In this document: piece by piece, positions 8,740 through 16,865 of the stretch | Layout: the number at the start of each line of letters is the position of its first letter | Position numbering within the stretch: the first letter of the stretch is position 1 | Source: Bordetella parapertussis | GTDB taxonomy: Bacteria; Pseudomonadota; Gammaproteobacteria; Burkholderiales; Burkholderiaceae_A | Reading direction: 5' to 3' | Length of the DNA stretch: 36,727 nt | Assembly (NCBI GenBank): GCA_945877235.1 | Contig: CAMCRF010000015.1 | Coordinates: 1-36,727, forward strand | Program-made: the position numbers and the translations under genes | The notes under the pieces: generated by a model | Seen by the model: only the letters and a program-made list of their open reading frames with translations | Told to the model about the DNA's origin: nothing | The model's database searches: none

Positions 8740-10144
8740 TCATATGTTCCGCGTAGACCAGCGCTTCCTGGGTTGGTTTTGGTGTTGATACATGTTTTGC
8801 ATATATCTCTAAGCACGCTCTCAATGCCTTGGGAATGGTTGGGTTTGCCAGCCAGATCCAGTCAGCAAATTTGATGGCAAGTGGGCTGTTGGATAGAGAA
8901 AGGTGCTTTGCATGCGCAATGGCCTTATCGAGCCCACCTGATAGTCTGATGATCTCCTCTGCTTGAAGGGTCAACGGCGCAGGGCTCCAGTTCGAGGGAA
9001 TATCATCCCACCAGCCGCTGTGCTCTTTAATCACCATGCGGGCAATGTCTTTTACTGTCACATATTGCTCGCGTGCATCGTGATCGTGCCGATACTCCTC
9101 TGCCAGCGTCACTCCGTCTACGACCAGATCCTGCCGAGTGCCCGCATTGAGACCGTCAAGTACCTGTTTGACGATTGAGTCGAGCATGTCTGCTTGTCTT
9201 CCGAGCCTTCGAGAAATTGTTGCTCGATCTGTCAGTGCAGGTCCGTGCATGGGAAGCAACAGGCCGGAATTGGTTGCAGCAATAGCCCTGAGAGCATGTG
9301 CCCAATCGCTCGCAAAGCGTACCCTGCGCTTGCCATTACCAACATTGGGTAGAAAGTCTTGAAAGAGGTCTCCGGTTACCACCAGCTGCCGACTCGGCAT
9401 GTGGACCCAGAGGTGATCTTCGGTCTCACCTTTTGCATGTTGGAGGTGGATCTTCTCCCCGCCCACTTCAAGCGTGAGGCGCTGGTCGAAGGTCAGGGTG
9501 GGCCGGATGGCATCCGACCAGCTTCGGGGGACATCCTCCGGGAACTGATTGTTGTTTCGAGCAATCAGCCCAGCGGTTTTCATGTCGTATTCGAGTTGCT
9601 CGACAAATCTATTCTGGGCGATGACCCTCGGCCGCATTCCTGCGGCGAAGAGGGCCCAGGCACCAAAAGCATGGTCAGCGTGGTAATGGGTGAAGATCAC
9701 GGTATGAACCGGCTTGTCGCTCAACTGTGAAAGGGCCTCGACTAGGGCAGGGCCAGCGGGTGCGTACCCACTGTCGATGAGTACCAAACCTTCATGAGTC
9801 TCTAGCACCACAATATTCACAAAAGGAAGACGCAGAAGCCATGTCTTCGGACCGTGCGCTTCTACCCTCAGTTTTTGCCGAGCATCCGCAATCGCGGCAG
9901 CATCTGTGCGGCTGTACATCCGATTCGCGATCGCTGCGGAGAAGTCTGCGCCGCTGAATGTTCCGCCACGAAGGATGGAGGCCCTGAGCTCTGGGTTGGC
10001 GCTCATGACCTTTGCGCGCGCGGCCTGATAAGAAGCTGCAGAGCCCGTTGTTCCTGCAGATTTTGATTCAGCAGCCGAGGCGGCAGATAGCGCTCCAAGC
10101 GCCCCGAGGGTAATGCTCGAGATGGCTGCGATGAGGGGGTTCAC
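8666..10144 (-). CDS. Alkylsulfatase-like metallo-beta-lactamase-fold hydrolase
   Basis: A 492-residue exported zinc hydrolase. Residues 1-25 form a signal peptide. The metallo-beta-lactamase site is H153-x-H155-x-D157-H158 (FTHYHADHAFG), with a further GETEDH at 239-244, D259 in VTGDL and H300 in PMHGP. Residues 377-386 (GWWDDIPSNW) match the dimerisation-domain motif of SdsA1/BDS1-type alkylsulfatases. Those enzymes are about 600-660 residues with a C-terminal SCP2-like domain; this one ends soon after the helical domain, so it is a short member and may be an esterase or lactonase rather than a sulfatase. It starts at GTG 10144, overlapping the upstream stop as GTGA. Its 3' end overlaps the convergent GMC gene. 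Confidence 0.82.
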   Translation of the reverse strand: MNPLIAAISSITLGALGALSAASAAESKSAGTTGSAASYQAARAKVMSANPELRASILRGGTFSGADFSAAIANRMYSRTDAAAIADARQKLRVEAHGPKTWLLRLPFVNIVVLETHEGLVLIDSGYAPAGPALVEALSQLSDKPVHTVIFTHYHADHAFGAWALFAAGMRPRVIAQNRFVEQLEYDMKTAGLIARNNNQFPEDVPRSWSDAIRPTLTFDQRLTLEVGGEKIHLQHAKGETEDHLWVHMPSRQLVVTGDLFQDFLPNVGNGKRRVRFASDWAHALRAIAATNSGLLLPMHGPALTDRATISRRLGRQADMLDSIVKQVLDGLNAGTRQDLVVDGVTLAEEYRHDHDAREQYVTVKDIARMVIKEHSGWWDDIPSNWSPAPLTLQAEEIIRLSGGLDKAIAHAKHLSLSNSPLAIKFADWIWLANPTIPKALRACLEIYAKHVSTPKPTQEALVYAEHMIRLELSLAQTERAIAQRGAQSPPK

Positions 10145-11448
10145 TGGGCTCCCATTGCCTCTCTTTTGAGTCTTGCGATGATCGCTCTGGCGGCCTCTAG
10201 GTGAAGCGAGTCCGTCTCACTCGCTGATGGGCTGGGGTGGCTTCCTAAGTGAATGATCACCAAATCATGCTCTGGGTAGACCGCGAGTCTTTGGCCAAAG
10301 GCGCCCCCCATGTAAAAGTGTTTGGGATAGGCATGGTGGACCCAGAACTGGGCGCGATAGCTGTGGTTTGGGCGCGCCCCTCCCCTCCCACTCTTGTTGA
10401 AGGCCTCTTGAGACCCACCATCGGCCAAAGCGCTTGCAACCTCCCTGGGGATCACCTGCCCGGCGCTGTTGGTTTGCACGCCTTTTAGAAGGGCCAGTCC
10501 CAACTTTCCGAGGTCAGGAAGACTCGCATTGAAGCCGGCGAAGCTCACCTCAGTTCCAGCAGGATCCAACATCATGAAGGCGTCCTCTTCTGCGCCCAAC
10601 GGTTCCCAGAGTCGCTCTTGAATCCAGTGAGACAGAGATTTTTGTGCCGTCCTCACGTTGATCCATGCAAGTACATCGGTCGCGGGGCTTCGGTACCGAA
10701 ATGCGGTACCACGAGGCTCTGGATCAAGCGCGTTGAGCGACGGAAGCATTGCAAGGATGCCGGAGGGATCTCTAGGGTCGCGCAGCTGGGGAGCCCATCC
10801 CATGGCACCAACGTACCGAAAAATATCCGACTTGGGGTCGGTGTAGACCTCGGTGAAGCGAACGCCGTCAGTCATATCGGCTACTTGCTGAACGGTTGCT
10901 TCTCCCCAGGCGCTTGAGGCCAACTCAGGGATCAGGGACCTGACTGACTGCTTGGGATCAAGCTTTCCCTCTGCGATCAGCATCATGGACATCAAACCCA
11001 CGAACGACTTGGTTGCTGAAAAAAGCAGGTGTTGCTTCTGCGGGTTCATCCCATTGAGATACTTCTCCTCAATGACCGAGCCCCCGTGAATCACCATGAT
11101 GGCATCTGTATGGGCCAATCGAGCGTAGTCGGTCCAGGTCAGATCCTGCCCTTTGCCGGGAACGGAAATCCGAAAGTCTGAAAAGACCTCCGGTCGCAAT
11201 GCTTTGGGCAGTGGCTTTGGATTTGCGCTGCGCCTGACACGCCGCGTTGGAAAGAGCTCCTCAACATGCTGAAAGGACCAGATCTTTTGGGGATAGGCCT
11301 GCCAGTTCATGATGTGAACCCGATTCGCCTCAGTCGGCGGGAAGCCCTGCATCAACTGGGTGGGGTCGATGTTCTTGGATGTGTCCGCCGCGCTCAGGGT
11401 GGCTGGAGCGCACAGGCATAGGGCGAGAAGCGCGAGGGTTTTTTTCAT
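10141..11448 (-). CDS. Exported beta-lactamase-fold serine hydrolase (NylB / class C-like)
   Basis: A 435-residue protein of the serine beta-lactamase / penicillin-binding fold. I chose ATG 11448 (MKKTLALLALCLCAPATLSAA), which opens with a clean signal peptide; a longer frame to 11535 would bury it. The nucleophile motif is S144-A-T-K147, preceded by HLLF as in 6-aminohexanoate-dimer hydrolase (NylB) relatives. Y252 in YRSPATDVLAW is the likely Tyr of the second motif, and GGAFGQR near the C-terminus takes the KTG-like place. Such proteins are esterases, amidases or D-amino peptidases. Its stop overlaps the start of the metallo-hydrolase (GTGA), so the two periplasmic hydrolases are probably made together. 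It is divergent from the ACAD pair. The substrate cannot be told from sequence. Confidence 0.85.
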   Translation of the reverse strand: MKKTLALLALCLCAPATLSAADTSKNIDPTQLMQGFPPTEANRVHIMNWQAYPQKIWSFQHVEELFPTRRVRRSANPKPLPKALRPEVFSDFRISVPGKGQDLTWTDYARLAHTDAIMVIHGGSVIEEKYLNGMNPQKQHLLFSATKSFVGLMSMMLIAEGKLDPKQSVRSLIPELASSAWGEATVQQVADMTDGVRFTEVYTDPKSDIFRYVGAMGWAPQLRDPRDPSGILAMLPSLNALDPEPRGTAFRYRSPATDVLAWINVRTAQKSLSHWIQERLWEPLGAEEDAFMMLDPAGTEVSFAGFNASLPDLGKLGLALLKGVQTNSAGQVIPREVASALADGGSQEAFNKSGRGGARPNHSYRAQFWVHHAYPKHFYMGGAFGQRLAVYPEHDLVIIHLGSHPSPSASETDSLHLEAARAIIARLKREAMGAQ

Positions 11449-11533
11449 GGATGCAGTGTTTCGCGAGCGGTAGACGCAGACATCGTCACTCTGGACGATG
11501 GCGACGACTGCGATGGCCAGAACACTCACGCTC
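11449..11533. promoter_or_regulatory. Divergent promoter region between the hydrolase pair and the ACAD pair
   Basis: These 85 bases separate the starts of the leftward hydrolase operon and the rightward acyl-CoA dehydrogenase operon, so both promoters must lie here or inside the first codons. I see no convincing sigma-70 hexamers or operator dyad, and no strong Shine-Dalgarno for either gene. The call rests on gene orientation alone. Confidence 0.4.
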
Positions 11534-12565
11534 ATGGAGCCATGCTTTAGCCTCTGCCCGAATGAAGACCAGCGTCAGCTGATAGCGGCGCTGGATCGCA
11601 GACTAAGCGATGTTGCAAACCCATGGGACATTCAAGATGTCCTGTCGGGCCTTTGCGAGCTGGGTCTGATGGGCGCACAGCTACCCGAGGAGCGCGGCGG
11701 GCTGGCGCAGTTACTTCCAACCATGGCGCTGATCCACGAGCGCTTAGGCTTCTGGCGTGCGCACCCAAGCGTAATCGAGGAAACGGTGATTCCGACGGAT
11801 CTGGTTGGGATCCGCAACTCGAGCCAGTATGCGTCGATGCCCAACTCACTTTGTCTCGATCAGGCCATATGGTCGGGTAAACCCACGGCCCATGGCGCAC
11901 CGCTGAGTGCCTCAGGACGATGGCGGGTATCCGGGAACATCGTGCTGCACAGACATCCATCGGGTGCGGATGGAAGCCTTATTTTGTTTCTTAAGCCCGA
12001 GGGCACAGTGGCCTTTGCGGAAACAAAGATAGACGTTGCCTTGTCCGCCCGGCACACCATGCCCCTGCAGCCTGACCTGATCTCCGTCCAACTTCATGAT
12101 CTTGAAGTGGAGGGGCAGATGGAAGTCCCAGCGCTACTCGCGCTCCGCCCAAGGTGGGCCGTGCTACGTGCTGCAGAACTTGTGGGGTGGGCACAGTCTG
12201 TCCTTGATCAGTGCGTCAGCTATGTCCATCAGAGAGAGCAGTTTGGTGGCCCTATTGCTCGGTTTCAGGCAGTTCAGCATGCACTCTCTCGGATGTTGGT
12301 GTCGGTAGAGGCCGCTCGGTCGGCAGTATATGGCGCTGCATGTTTGATCTCGGTCCATCATGACGATGCCAATTGGGGTCATGCGGCTCACGCCGTGTTG
12401 GAGTCACGGAGTGCGGCGCGGTTTTGCACCCAGGAGGCTATACAGGTCCATGGGGGAATGGGCTACACAAAGGACTGTGGGCTTGATCGACCACTGCTCA
12501 CCGTGTTTCAGATTGAAGCGCAGTTGAATCAGATGATCGACTGGAATAGAGCCATCCGCACATGA
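11534..12565 (+). CDS. Acyl-CoA dehydrogenase, small subunit of a heteromeric pair
   Basis: A 343-residue acyl-CoA dehydrogenase family protein, shorter than the usual 380-400. ATG 11534 gives an ordinary ACAD opening (FSLCPNEDQRQLIAAL); ATG 11513 is an alternative. The N-terminal helical domain and a C-terminal helical domain (REQFGGPIARFQAVQH, then QEAIQVHGGMGYTKDCGLDR) are recognisable. The central beta domain is degenerate: the usual flavin-side TEP..GSD motif is missing, as is the C-terminal YEGTxxIQ with its glutamate. This pattern fits a subunit that works with the overlapping ACAD (start 12562), as in the alpha2beta2 FadE pairs of steroid side-chain degradation. The exact substrate is unknown. 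Confidence 0.87.
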   Translation: MEPCFSLCPNEDQRQLIAALDRRLSDVANPWDIQDVLSGLCELGLMGAQLPEERGGLAQLLPTMALIHERLGFWRAHPSVIEETVIPTDLVGIRNSSQYASMPNSLCLDQAIWSGKPTAHGAPLSASGRWRVSGNIVLHRHPSGADGSLILFLKPEGTVAFAETKIDVALSARHTMPLQPDLISVQLHDLEVEGQMEVPALLALRPRWAVLRAAELVGWAQSVLDQCVSYVHQREQFGGPIARFQAVQHALSRMLVSVEAARSAVYGAACLISVHHDDANWGHAAHAVLESRSAARFCTQEAIQVHGGMGYTKDCGLDRPLLTVFQIEAQLNQMIDWNRAIRT

Positions 12566-13746
12566 ACCTCTCCGAATCTCCCGACTTGATCAGTTTTCGC
12601 TCTCACGTTCGCGCATGGATGCGCGACCATTTTGTTGGTGACTTCACCCAACTGGAGGGGGTGATCGGACCCGGATCGGAACATTTTGATTGCGCCTTGG
12701 CGAAGGCGTGGGAGAGAGAGATTGCCGCAGGTGGATGGATTGGGCTCACATGGCCCACATCCCACGGAGGCCGAGCGCTCCCCTTGGCCTTTGAGATGGC
12801 CTTCCAAGAGGAATACGTGAGGGCCGGAGGCCCTGGCCGGCTTGGGCATATCGGGGAACACCTGCTCGCACCGACCCTCATTGCTGAGGGGACCGATCAG
12901 CAGCGTGCGATGTTTCTGCCACCCATCCTGAGGGGAGAGGAATTCTGGGCACAGGGCTATTCCGAACCCGGGGCGGGCTCTGATCTTGCGAGTGTCCGAA
13001 CCAAGGCGACTCGCAGTCCCACCGATGGGCGATGGCGCCTGTCGGGGCAGAAGGTTTGGACCTCATGGGCACGCGAGTCAGACTGGGCGTTCGTGCTGGC
13101 GCGATGCGACCCCGACTCTCTGCGGCACCGAGGGCTTGTGTTGCTGATGGTTCGATTGAATCAACCAGGCGTCAGTATTCGCCCCATTCAGCAGATCTCG
13201 GGTGCTTCCGAGTTTAATGAGCTTTTCCTCGACGATGCGATTGCGGAGGCTGACGCCGCCATTGGGCAGCCCGGGGATGGCTGGCGCGTAGCGATGGGGC
13301 TTCTGGCTCACGAGCGCGGTGCCTCCACGCTTGGACAACAAGCCCAGTTTGTGAAGGAATTCGATCGACTCACGGGCTTTCTCAGTCGAACTGGTCTTGA
13401 TGAGGATTCAGCCGTACAGGAGGAGTGGGCTCGACATCAGGCCAGACTTCGTACGCTGCGATTTCATGCGCTTCGGGTGGCATCGAGCGGAGTCTCTGAG
13501 GAGGGTAAGCGCGCCGCCGCTGCTGCCAAGTACCTCTGGTCGAATTGGCGTCGTGATGTGGGTGATTTTGCTGCGCGCTGTCTGGCCCGTGTCCCAGTGA
13601 TTTCTGAGAAAGAGGCCCAAGTAGTGAGCTACCTAAAATCCCTCTGGCTCACCTCGAAGGCAGACACTATCTATGCAGGAACAAACGAGATTCAATTGAA
13701 CCTCATTGCCCAACGGGCACTGGGCCTGCCAAGGCCCTCATACTGA
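12562..13746 (+). CDS. Acyl-CoA dehydrogenase, large subunit of a heteromeric pair
   Basis: A 394-residue FAD acyl-CoA dehydrogenase. GWIGLTWPTSHGG, YSEPGAGSDLASVRT and GQKVWTSWA give the standard substrate and flavin contacts. The C-terminus reads YAGTNEIQLNLIAQRALG. The canonical catalytic Glu of YEGT is alanine here (A372), while E251 in LLAHERG lies where isovaleryl-CoA dehydrogenase-type enzymes carry their base, so a shifted base is likely. The start overlaps the small subunit stop by four bases (ATGA). In family terms this resembles the large FadE partners that act on bulky CoA esters such as steroid side chains. The stop codon lies within a perfect inverted repeat shared with the convergent receptor gene. 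Confidence 0.9.
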   Translation: MNLSESPDLISFRSHVRAWMRDHFVGDFTQLEGVIGPGSEHFDCALAKAWEREIAAGGWIGLTWPTSHGGRALPLAFEMAFQEEYVRAGGPGRLGHIGEHLLAPTLIAEGTDQQRAMFLPPILRGEEFWAQGYSEPGAGSDLASVRTKATRSPTDGRWRLSGQKVWTSWARESDWAFVLARCDPDSLRHRGLVLLMVRLNQPGVSIRPIQQISGASEFNELFLDDAIAEADAAIGQPGDGWRVAMGLLAHERGASTLGQQAQFVKEFDRLTGFLSRTGLDEDSAVQEEWARHQARLRTLRFHALRVASSGVSEEGKRAAAAAKYLWSNWRRDVGDFAARCLARVPVISEKEAQVVSYLKSLWLTSKADTIYAGTNEIQLNLIAQRALGLPRPSY

Positions 13747-13758
13747 GGGCCTTGGCAG
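13726..13758. terminator. Perfect 15-bp inverted repeat between convergent genes
   Basis: CTGCCAAGGCCCTCA (13726-13740), loop TAC, then TGAGGGCCTTGGCAG (13744-13758): a stem of 15 perfect pairs with a three-base loop. It spans the end of the rightward ACAD gene, whose TGA is bases 13744-13746, and stops seven bases short of the leftward receptor gene's stop. Position suggests a bidirectional transcription barrier or 3'-end stabiliser. No T-tract follows on either strand, so it is not a textbook intrinsic terminator. Confidence 0.6.
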
Positions 13759-13765
13759 CTTCAAC

Positions 13766-16021
13766 CTACCACTTCAGTGTGGTTTGAAGTGTGACCTGAC
13801 GTGGGGGCGTGTAATAGCCCTGAGTCAGGTTTCCGAATCCAGGACCGAAGTCGATTCGATTTGTCTGATGCTCTTTGTCGGTGAGGTTCTTGACTGACAA
13901 AGACACCACGCCGTCTACTCCTTTTCCAAATGAAATCTCACGCAGGCTCAGGCGTGCATTGATTAATGCATGTGAACCAACTCGAGTGTTCTTGGCGACT
14001 GCAGCCATGGGATCAAACCCGGGGCCAGACTCGGCGAGTTGGAATGGGTAGAGGTAGTAGCTGCTCTTGAATCCCACCTCAAGCTGCCCGAAGAGTGCGC
14101 CAAATCCAGTATGAGCTAGGCGGCTATCGAGCGCCAGATTCGCGTTGTGCTTTGGTGCGTGAATGAAGGCACGGTTATTCGCAACGTTCGCGCCTTTATC
14201 GATGAACTCATCGTAGCGACCATTGAGATACCCATAAGAGAACTGGAGCTTGGTGGCTGACGAGAGCTGGAGCACACCATCAACCTCAACGCCATCAACC
14301 TTTGCCTTTCCAGCATTTCGGATGACTGAGGCCGCAGCGCCCTCGGCTGTAAAAATGGCGAGCTGCATATCGTCAATCTTATTGCTGAACCCGGTGAGAT
14401 TCAGTAGCCCCTTACCATTTAGGATTCTCGACTTAAGGCCCACTTCAAGACTTTGTTGGGTTTCTGGTTTGAAGGCGGTCTGCACTTCCTTCACGTTGCT
14501 CGCCACGCCTTCTGGGGTGGGGTTTACGACGCCGTATTCACCATTAAAACCCCCACTCTTGAAGCCCTCCGCGTATCGCGCGTAGATCGTTTGGTTCGCA
14601 TTGAGCTTGTAGCCTAGGGAGACCATAGGCGTGGTTGCGCTAAACGTCTCTTCTGCGGTGGTCCCTGCAGGTACCAGGGGAATGAACGGATCACCAAGTG
14701 CGGTGTTAAAGCCCAATGTGCGGGTGATCGACTTCTTTTCTTCCGTCGAGCGCAATCCGGCCGTGAGCGTCAAGTTAGGCTGGATTTCAACGTCTGCCTG
14801 GCCATATATCGCATTCGATTCAGTGGTAAAGCCATAGCGTGAATCAAAGTTAAACGTACCGAAGAAATACTTCTGCGGATTGTTGGTGAAACCCTCATCC
14901 TCGAAGCGATAGAGCCCTGCGACATAATTTACGCCGGCCCGAGAGCCCGTCCATTGGAGCTCAGCCGAGGATTGGTCGTAGTCGGAGAGGCGCTGCGTAT
15001 GGGCCACTAAGAGGGGAGAGCCATCCAGGTCGAGTGCATCCTCCCAAGTCATGCTCCGACTGGAGAGGATGAGCTTTACGCGGTCTGTTGAGCTCGCGGC
15101 CAAGTCGGCCGTCACGGTGTGCCCTTGCACTTTTGAGAGCTCGAATAGTTCACCATCGACGGAGGCGGTCTTTTGTCGGGTTGTGAAGACATAGTCCGCG
15201 AGGAACGGAAGGTCCGAGCGAACCAACTGCGAGTGGGTTGGTGTTTGGTCTACTTTTGAATAATCGAATCGATAGTCCAGAGAAAAGTCTTTGCTGGCAG
15301 CGAGTGTGGCGGCAAGCCTAAAGCTGGTTTCGTCAGCGCCATTGAGGTCAGACACGCTGCTGCCTTTTTCCGTCTTGACCCATCCATCACGTTTTTCTTG
15401 ACGGAACCCGATCCCGAGCTTGAGCGCACCCGCAGCGGGAAGATCCACCGATGCTTTCACGATGCGCTCAGAGTCTGTGCCAACGCCGACCGAGGCCTCA
15501 GCTGCAAACTCACCGAGCGGCTTTCGGGTTACAAAATTGATCGCGCCTGCGAGTGTGTTTCGACCGTAAAGGGTTCCCTGCGGACCACGGAGGGCCTCAA
15601 TACGTTCGAGGTCAAGGAGCTTGAAGATTGAGCCTTGGGTTTTTCCAATGTAGACGCCGTCTACATAAATGCCCACGGCGGTGTCCCAGAAGAGGGCGGG
15701 ATTTGTAGTGACGCCGCCTCGGATGGCGATCTGAGATGCCGTTGAGTTTCCGGGCGTTTTGGAGACCATCAGGTTTGGCGCAAGGCCGGAGAGGTCTGAA
15801 ACATCCTCGAGCTCACGATTCTGGATGTCCTGTGCTGTCAGGGCGGTGACGGCGATTGGAACCTCTTGCAAAGGTTGTGCGCGCTTTTGCGCTGTGACCG
15901 TAATTTCTTGAACGTTTTGTGCAAATGCAGCGCTCGGTGCGATCGAAGCGAGCGCCGCCGATATCGCAACTGCGAGGTGCTTGCGGGCACAAGGTGTGGC
16001 GTGGCGTGGAATGTCGGGCAT
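13766..16021 (-). CDS. TonB-dependent outer-membrane receptor
   Basis: A 751-residue TonB-dependent receptor. It has a signal peptide ending near AFAQN (about residue 35), then a TonB-box-like EITVTAQKR. The plug domain runs from about residue 50 to 170, with IAIRGG, VGIYVDGVYIG and LERIEALRGPQGTLYGRNTLAGAINFVTRKP. The rest is a beta-barrel ending in the aromatic residue W. ATG 16021 is preceded by AAGGAGA at good spacing. Such receptors import siderophores, vitamins or, in catabolic islands, bulky hydrophobic substrates. It is flanked by the ACAD pair and the SDR-ACAD-kinase module, suggesting it takes up their substrate; that is inference. No iron-related gene is adjacent. Confidence 0.93.
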   Translation of the reverse strand: MPDIPRHATPCARKHLAVAISAALASIAPSAAFAQNVQEITVTAQKRAQPLQEVPIAVTALTAQDIQNRELEDVSDLSGLAPNLMVSKTPGNSTASQIAIRGGVTTNPALFWDTAVGIYVDGVYIGKTQGSIFKLLDLERIEALRGPQGTLYGRNTLAGAINFVTRKPLGEFAAEASVGVGTDSERIVKASVDLPAAGALKLGIGFRQEKRDGWVKTEKGSSVSDLNGADETSFRLAATLAASKDFSLDYRFDYSKVDQTPTHSQLVRSDLPFLADYVFTTRQKTASVDGELFELSKVQGHTVTADLAASSTDRVKLILSSRSMTWEDALDLDGSPLLVAHTQRLSDYDQSSAELQWTGSRAGVNYVAGLYRFEDEGFTNNPQKYFFGTFNFDSRYGFTTESNAIYGQADVEIQPNLTLTAGLRSTEEKKSITRTLGFNTALGDPFIPLVPAGTTAEETFSATTPMVSLGYKLNANQTIYARYAEGFKSGGFNGEYGVVNPTPEGVASNVKEVQTAFKPETQQSLEVGLKSRILNGKGLLNLTGFSNKIDDMQLAIFTAEGAAASVIRNAGKAKVDGVEVDGVLQLSSATKLQFSYGYLNGRYDEFIDKGANVANNRAFIHAPKHNANLALDSRLAHTGFGALFGQLEVGFKSSYYLYPFQLAESGPGFDPMAAVAKNTRVGSHALINARLSLREISFGKGVDGVVSLSVKNLTDKEHQTNRIDFGPGFGNLTQGYYTPPRQVTLQTTLKW

Positions 16022-16117
16022 GCTGAGTCTCCTTATAGTGATGCCACACTAGCAACTCCGACTACGGGCGCATGGTCCGTTTGAACGAGTAAGTGCGGTT
16101 AGGAGTAGATTCACAAC
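16022..16117. promoter_or_regulatory. Divergent promoter region between the TonB-dependent receptor and the SDR module
   Basis: These 96 bases separate two divergent operons. They contain the dyad TAGTG-ATGCCA-CACTA (16036-16051) just upstream of the receptor ribosome binding site, and AGGAG at 16101-16105, rather far (12 bases) from the SDR start. No regulator gene lies nearby. Promoter hexamers are not clear. Confidence 0.4.
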
Positions 16118-16861
16118 ATGCAAACTGAGCGCAGTTTTTTAGGTCAGACATTTCTGGTCACGGGGGCGACCTCGGGTCTGGGCGCGCACTTCTGTGCAGC
16201 GCTCAAGGCTCAGGGGGCTAGCGTGATCGGTTTGGCGCGTAGAGACTGTTCTGGCCAACCCGGCGTAGACCTCTCCATTGTGGCGGACATCTCAGATGCG
16301 GCTGCTCTTGAGGCGGCGGTTGTGCATGCGATCGGGTTACCGGGCGCGGCCAGGCGAATTGATGGCGTCATCAACAATGCGGGCATCGCAGTCACTGCGA
16401 CGTTGGAGCAGACCTCCCCAGAGGCAGAGGCGCGTGTGCTGGCAACTAACATCTCAGGCGTGACCAACATGACGCGCACGCTGGTGCCCTACCTCCGCGC
16501 GCAGGGGGGCGGGCTCATCGTCAATATGGCCTCGGTGCTGGGTATTCTTCCGGTCAAACAGGTGGCGACCTATGCAGCAACCAAGGCCGCAATTATTCAA
16601 ATGACGCGCTCAGCGGCGATTGAGTTGGCCCGTGATCATATTCGGGTGAATGCTTTAGCCCCAGGCTATGTGAGAACCGAACTCAATGGGGATGTATTGG
16701 ATGGCCCCGCGGGGGAGTCCTTAAAGAAGATGACCCCTCTGCGGCGTTTCGCGAGGCCCGATGAATTGGAAGCGCCCCTTTTCTTTCTTTTGGACCCCTC
16801 GAACACCTACATGACGGGGGCGGTTTTGGTTGTGGATGGTGGTATGAGCGCAGGGTTATAA
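16118..16861 (+). CDS. Short-chain dehydrogenase/reductase (SDR)
   Basis: A 247-residue classical SDR with an NAD(P)-dependent Rossmann fold. The cofactor loop is T15-G16-ATSG-L-G22, and NNAG lies at about residues 86-89. The catalytic tetrad is N111, S139, Y152 and K156 (TYAATKAA). It closes with the usual SNTYMTGAVLVVDGG. SDRs interconvert alcohols and ketones. It is four bases from an ACAD10/11-type dehydrogenase and upstream of an APH-type kinase. By analogy with LvaD of the levulinate pathway it may reduce a 4-oxoacyl-CoA to the 4-hydroxyacyl-CoA that the kinase phosphorylates; this role is inference from context. A general 3-hydroxyacyl role is the alternative. Confidence 0.9.
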   Translation: MQTERSFLGQTFLVTGATSGLGAHFCAALKAQGASVIGLARRDCSGQPGVDLSIVADISDAAALEAAVVHAIGLPGAARRIDGVINNAGIAVTATLEQTSPEAEARVLATNISGVTNMTRTLVPYLRAQGGGLIVNMASVLGILPVKQVATYAATKAAIIQMTRSAAIELARDHIRVNALAPGYVRTELNGDVLDGPAGESLKKMTPLRRFARPDELEAPLFFLLDPSNTYMTGAVLVVDGGMSAGL

Positions 16862-16865
16862 GGTT

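Noticed and set aside
10141..11448. A true class C beta-lactamase
   Set aside because: The SxxK motif and fold agree, but the YxN and KTG motifs are replaced (YRS, GGAFGQR) and the flanks resemble NylB-type esterases and amidases.
11449..11535. A longer start for the NylB-like hydrolase
   Set aside because: The extra 29 residues would place a normal signal peptide in the interior and fill the only divergent promoter space; ATG 11448 is preferred.
14250..14585. Forward-strand ORFs opposite the TonB-dependent receptor
   Set aside because: They are antisense shadows with low-complexity Ser/Pro/Arg-rich translations, no ribosome binding site and no recognisable domain.
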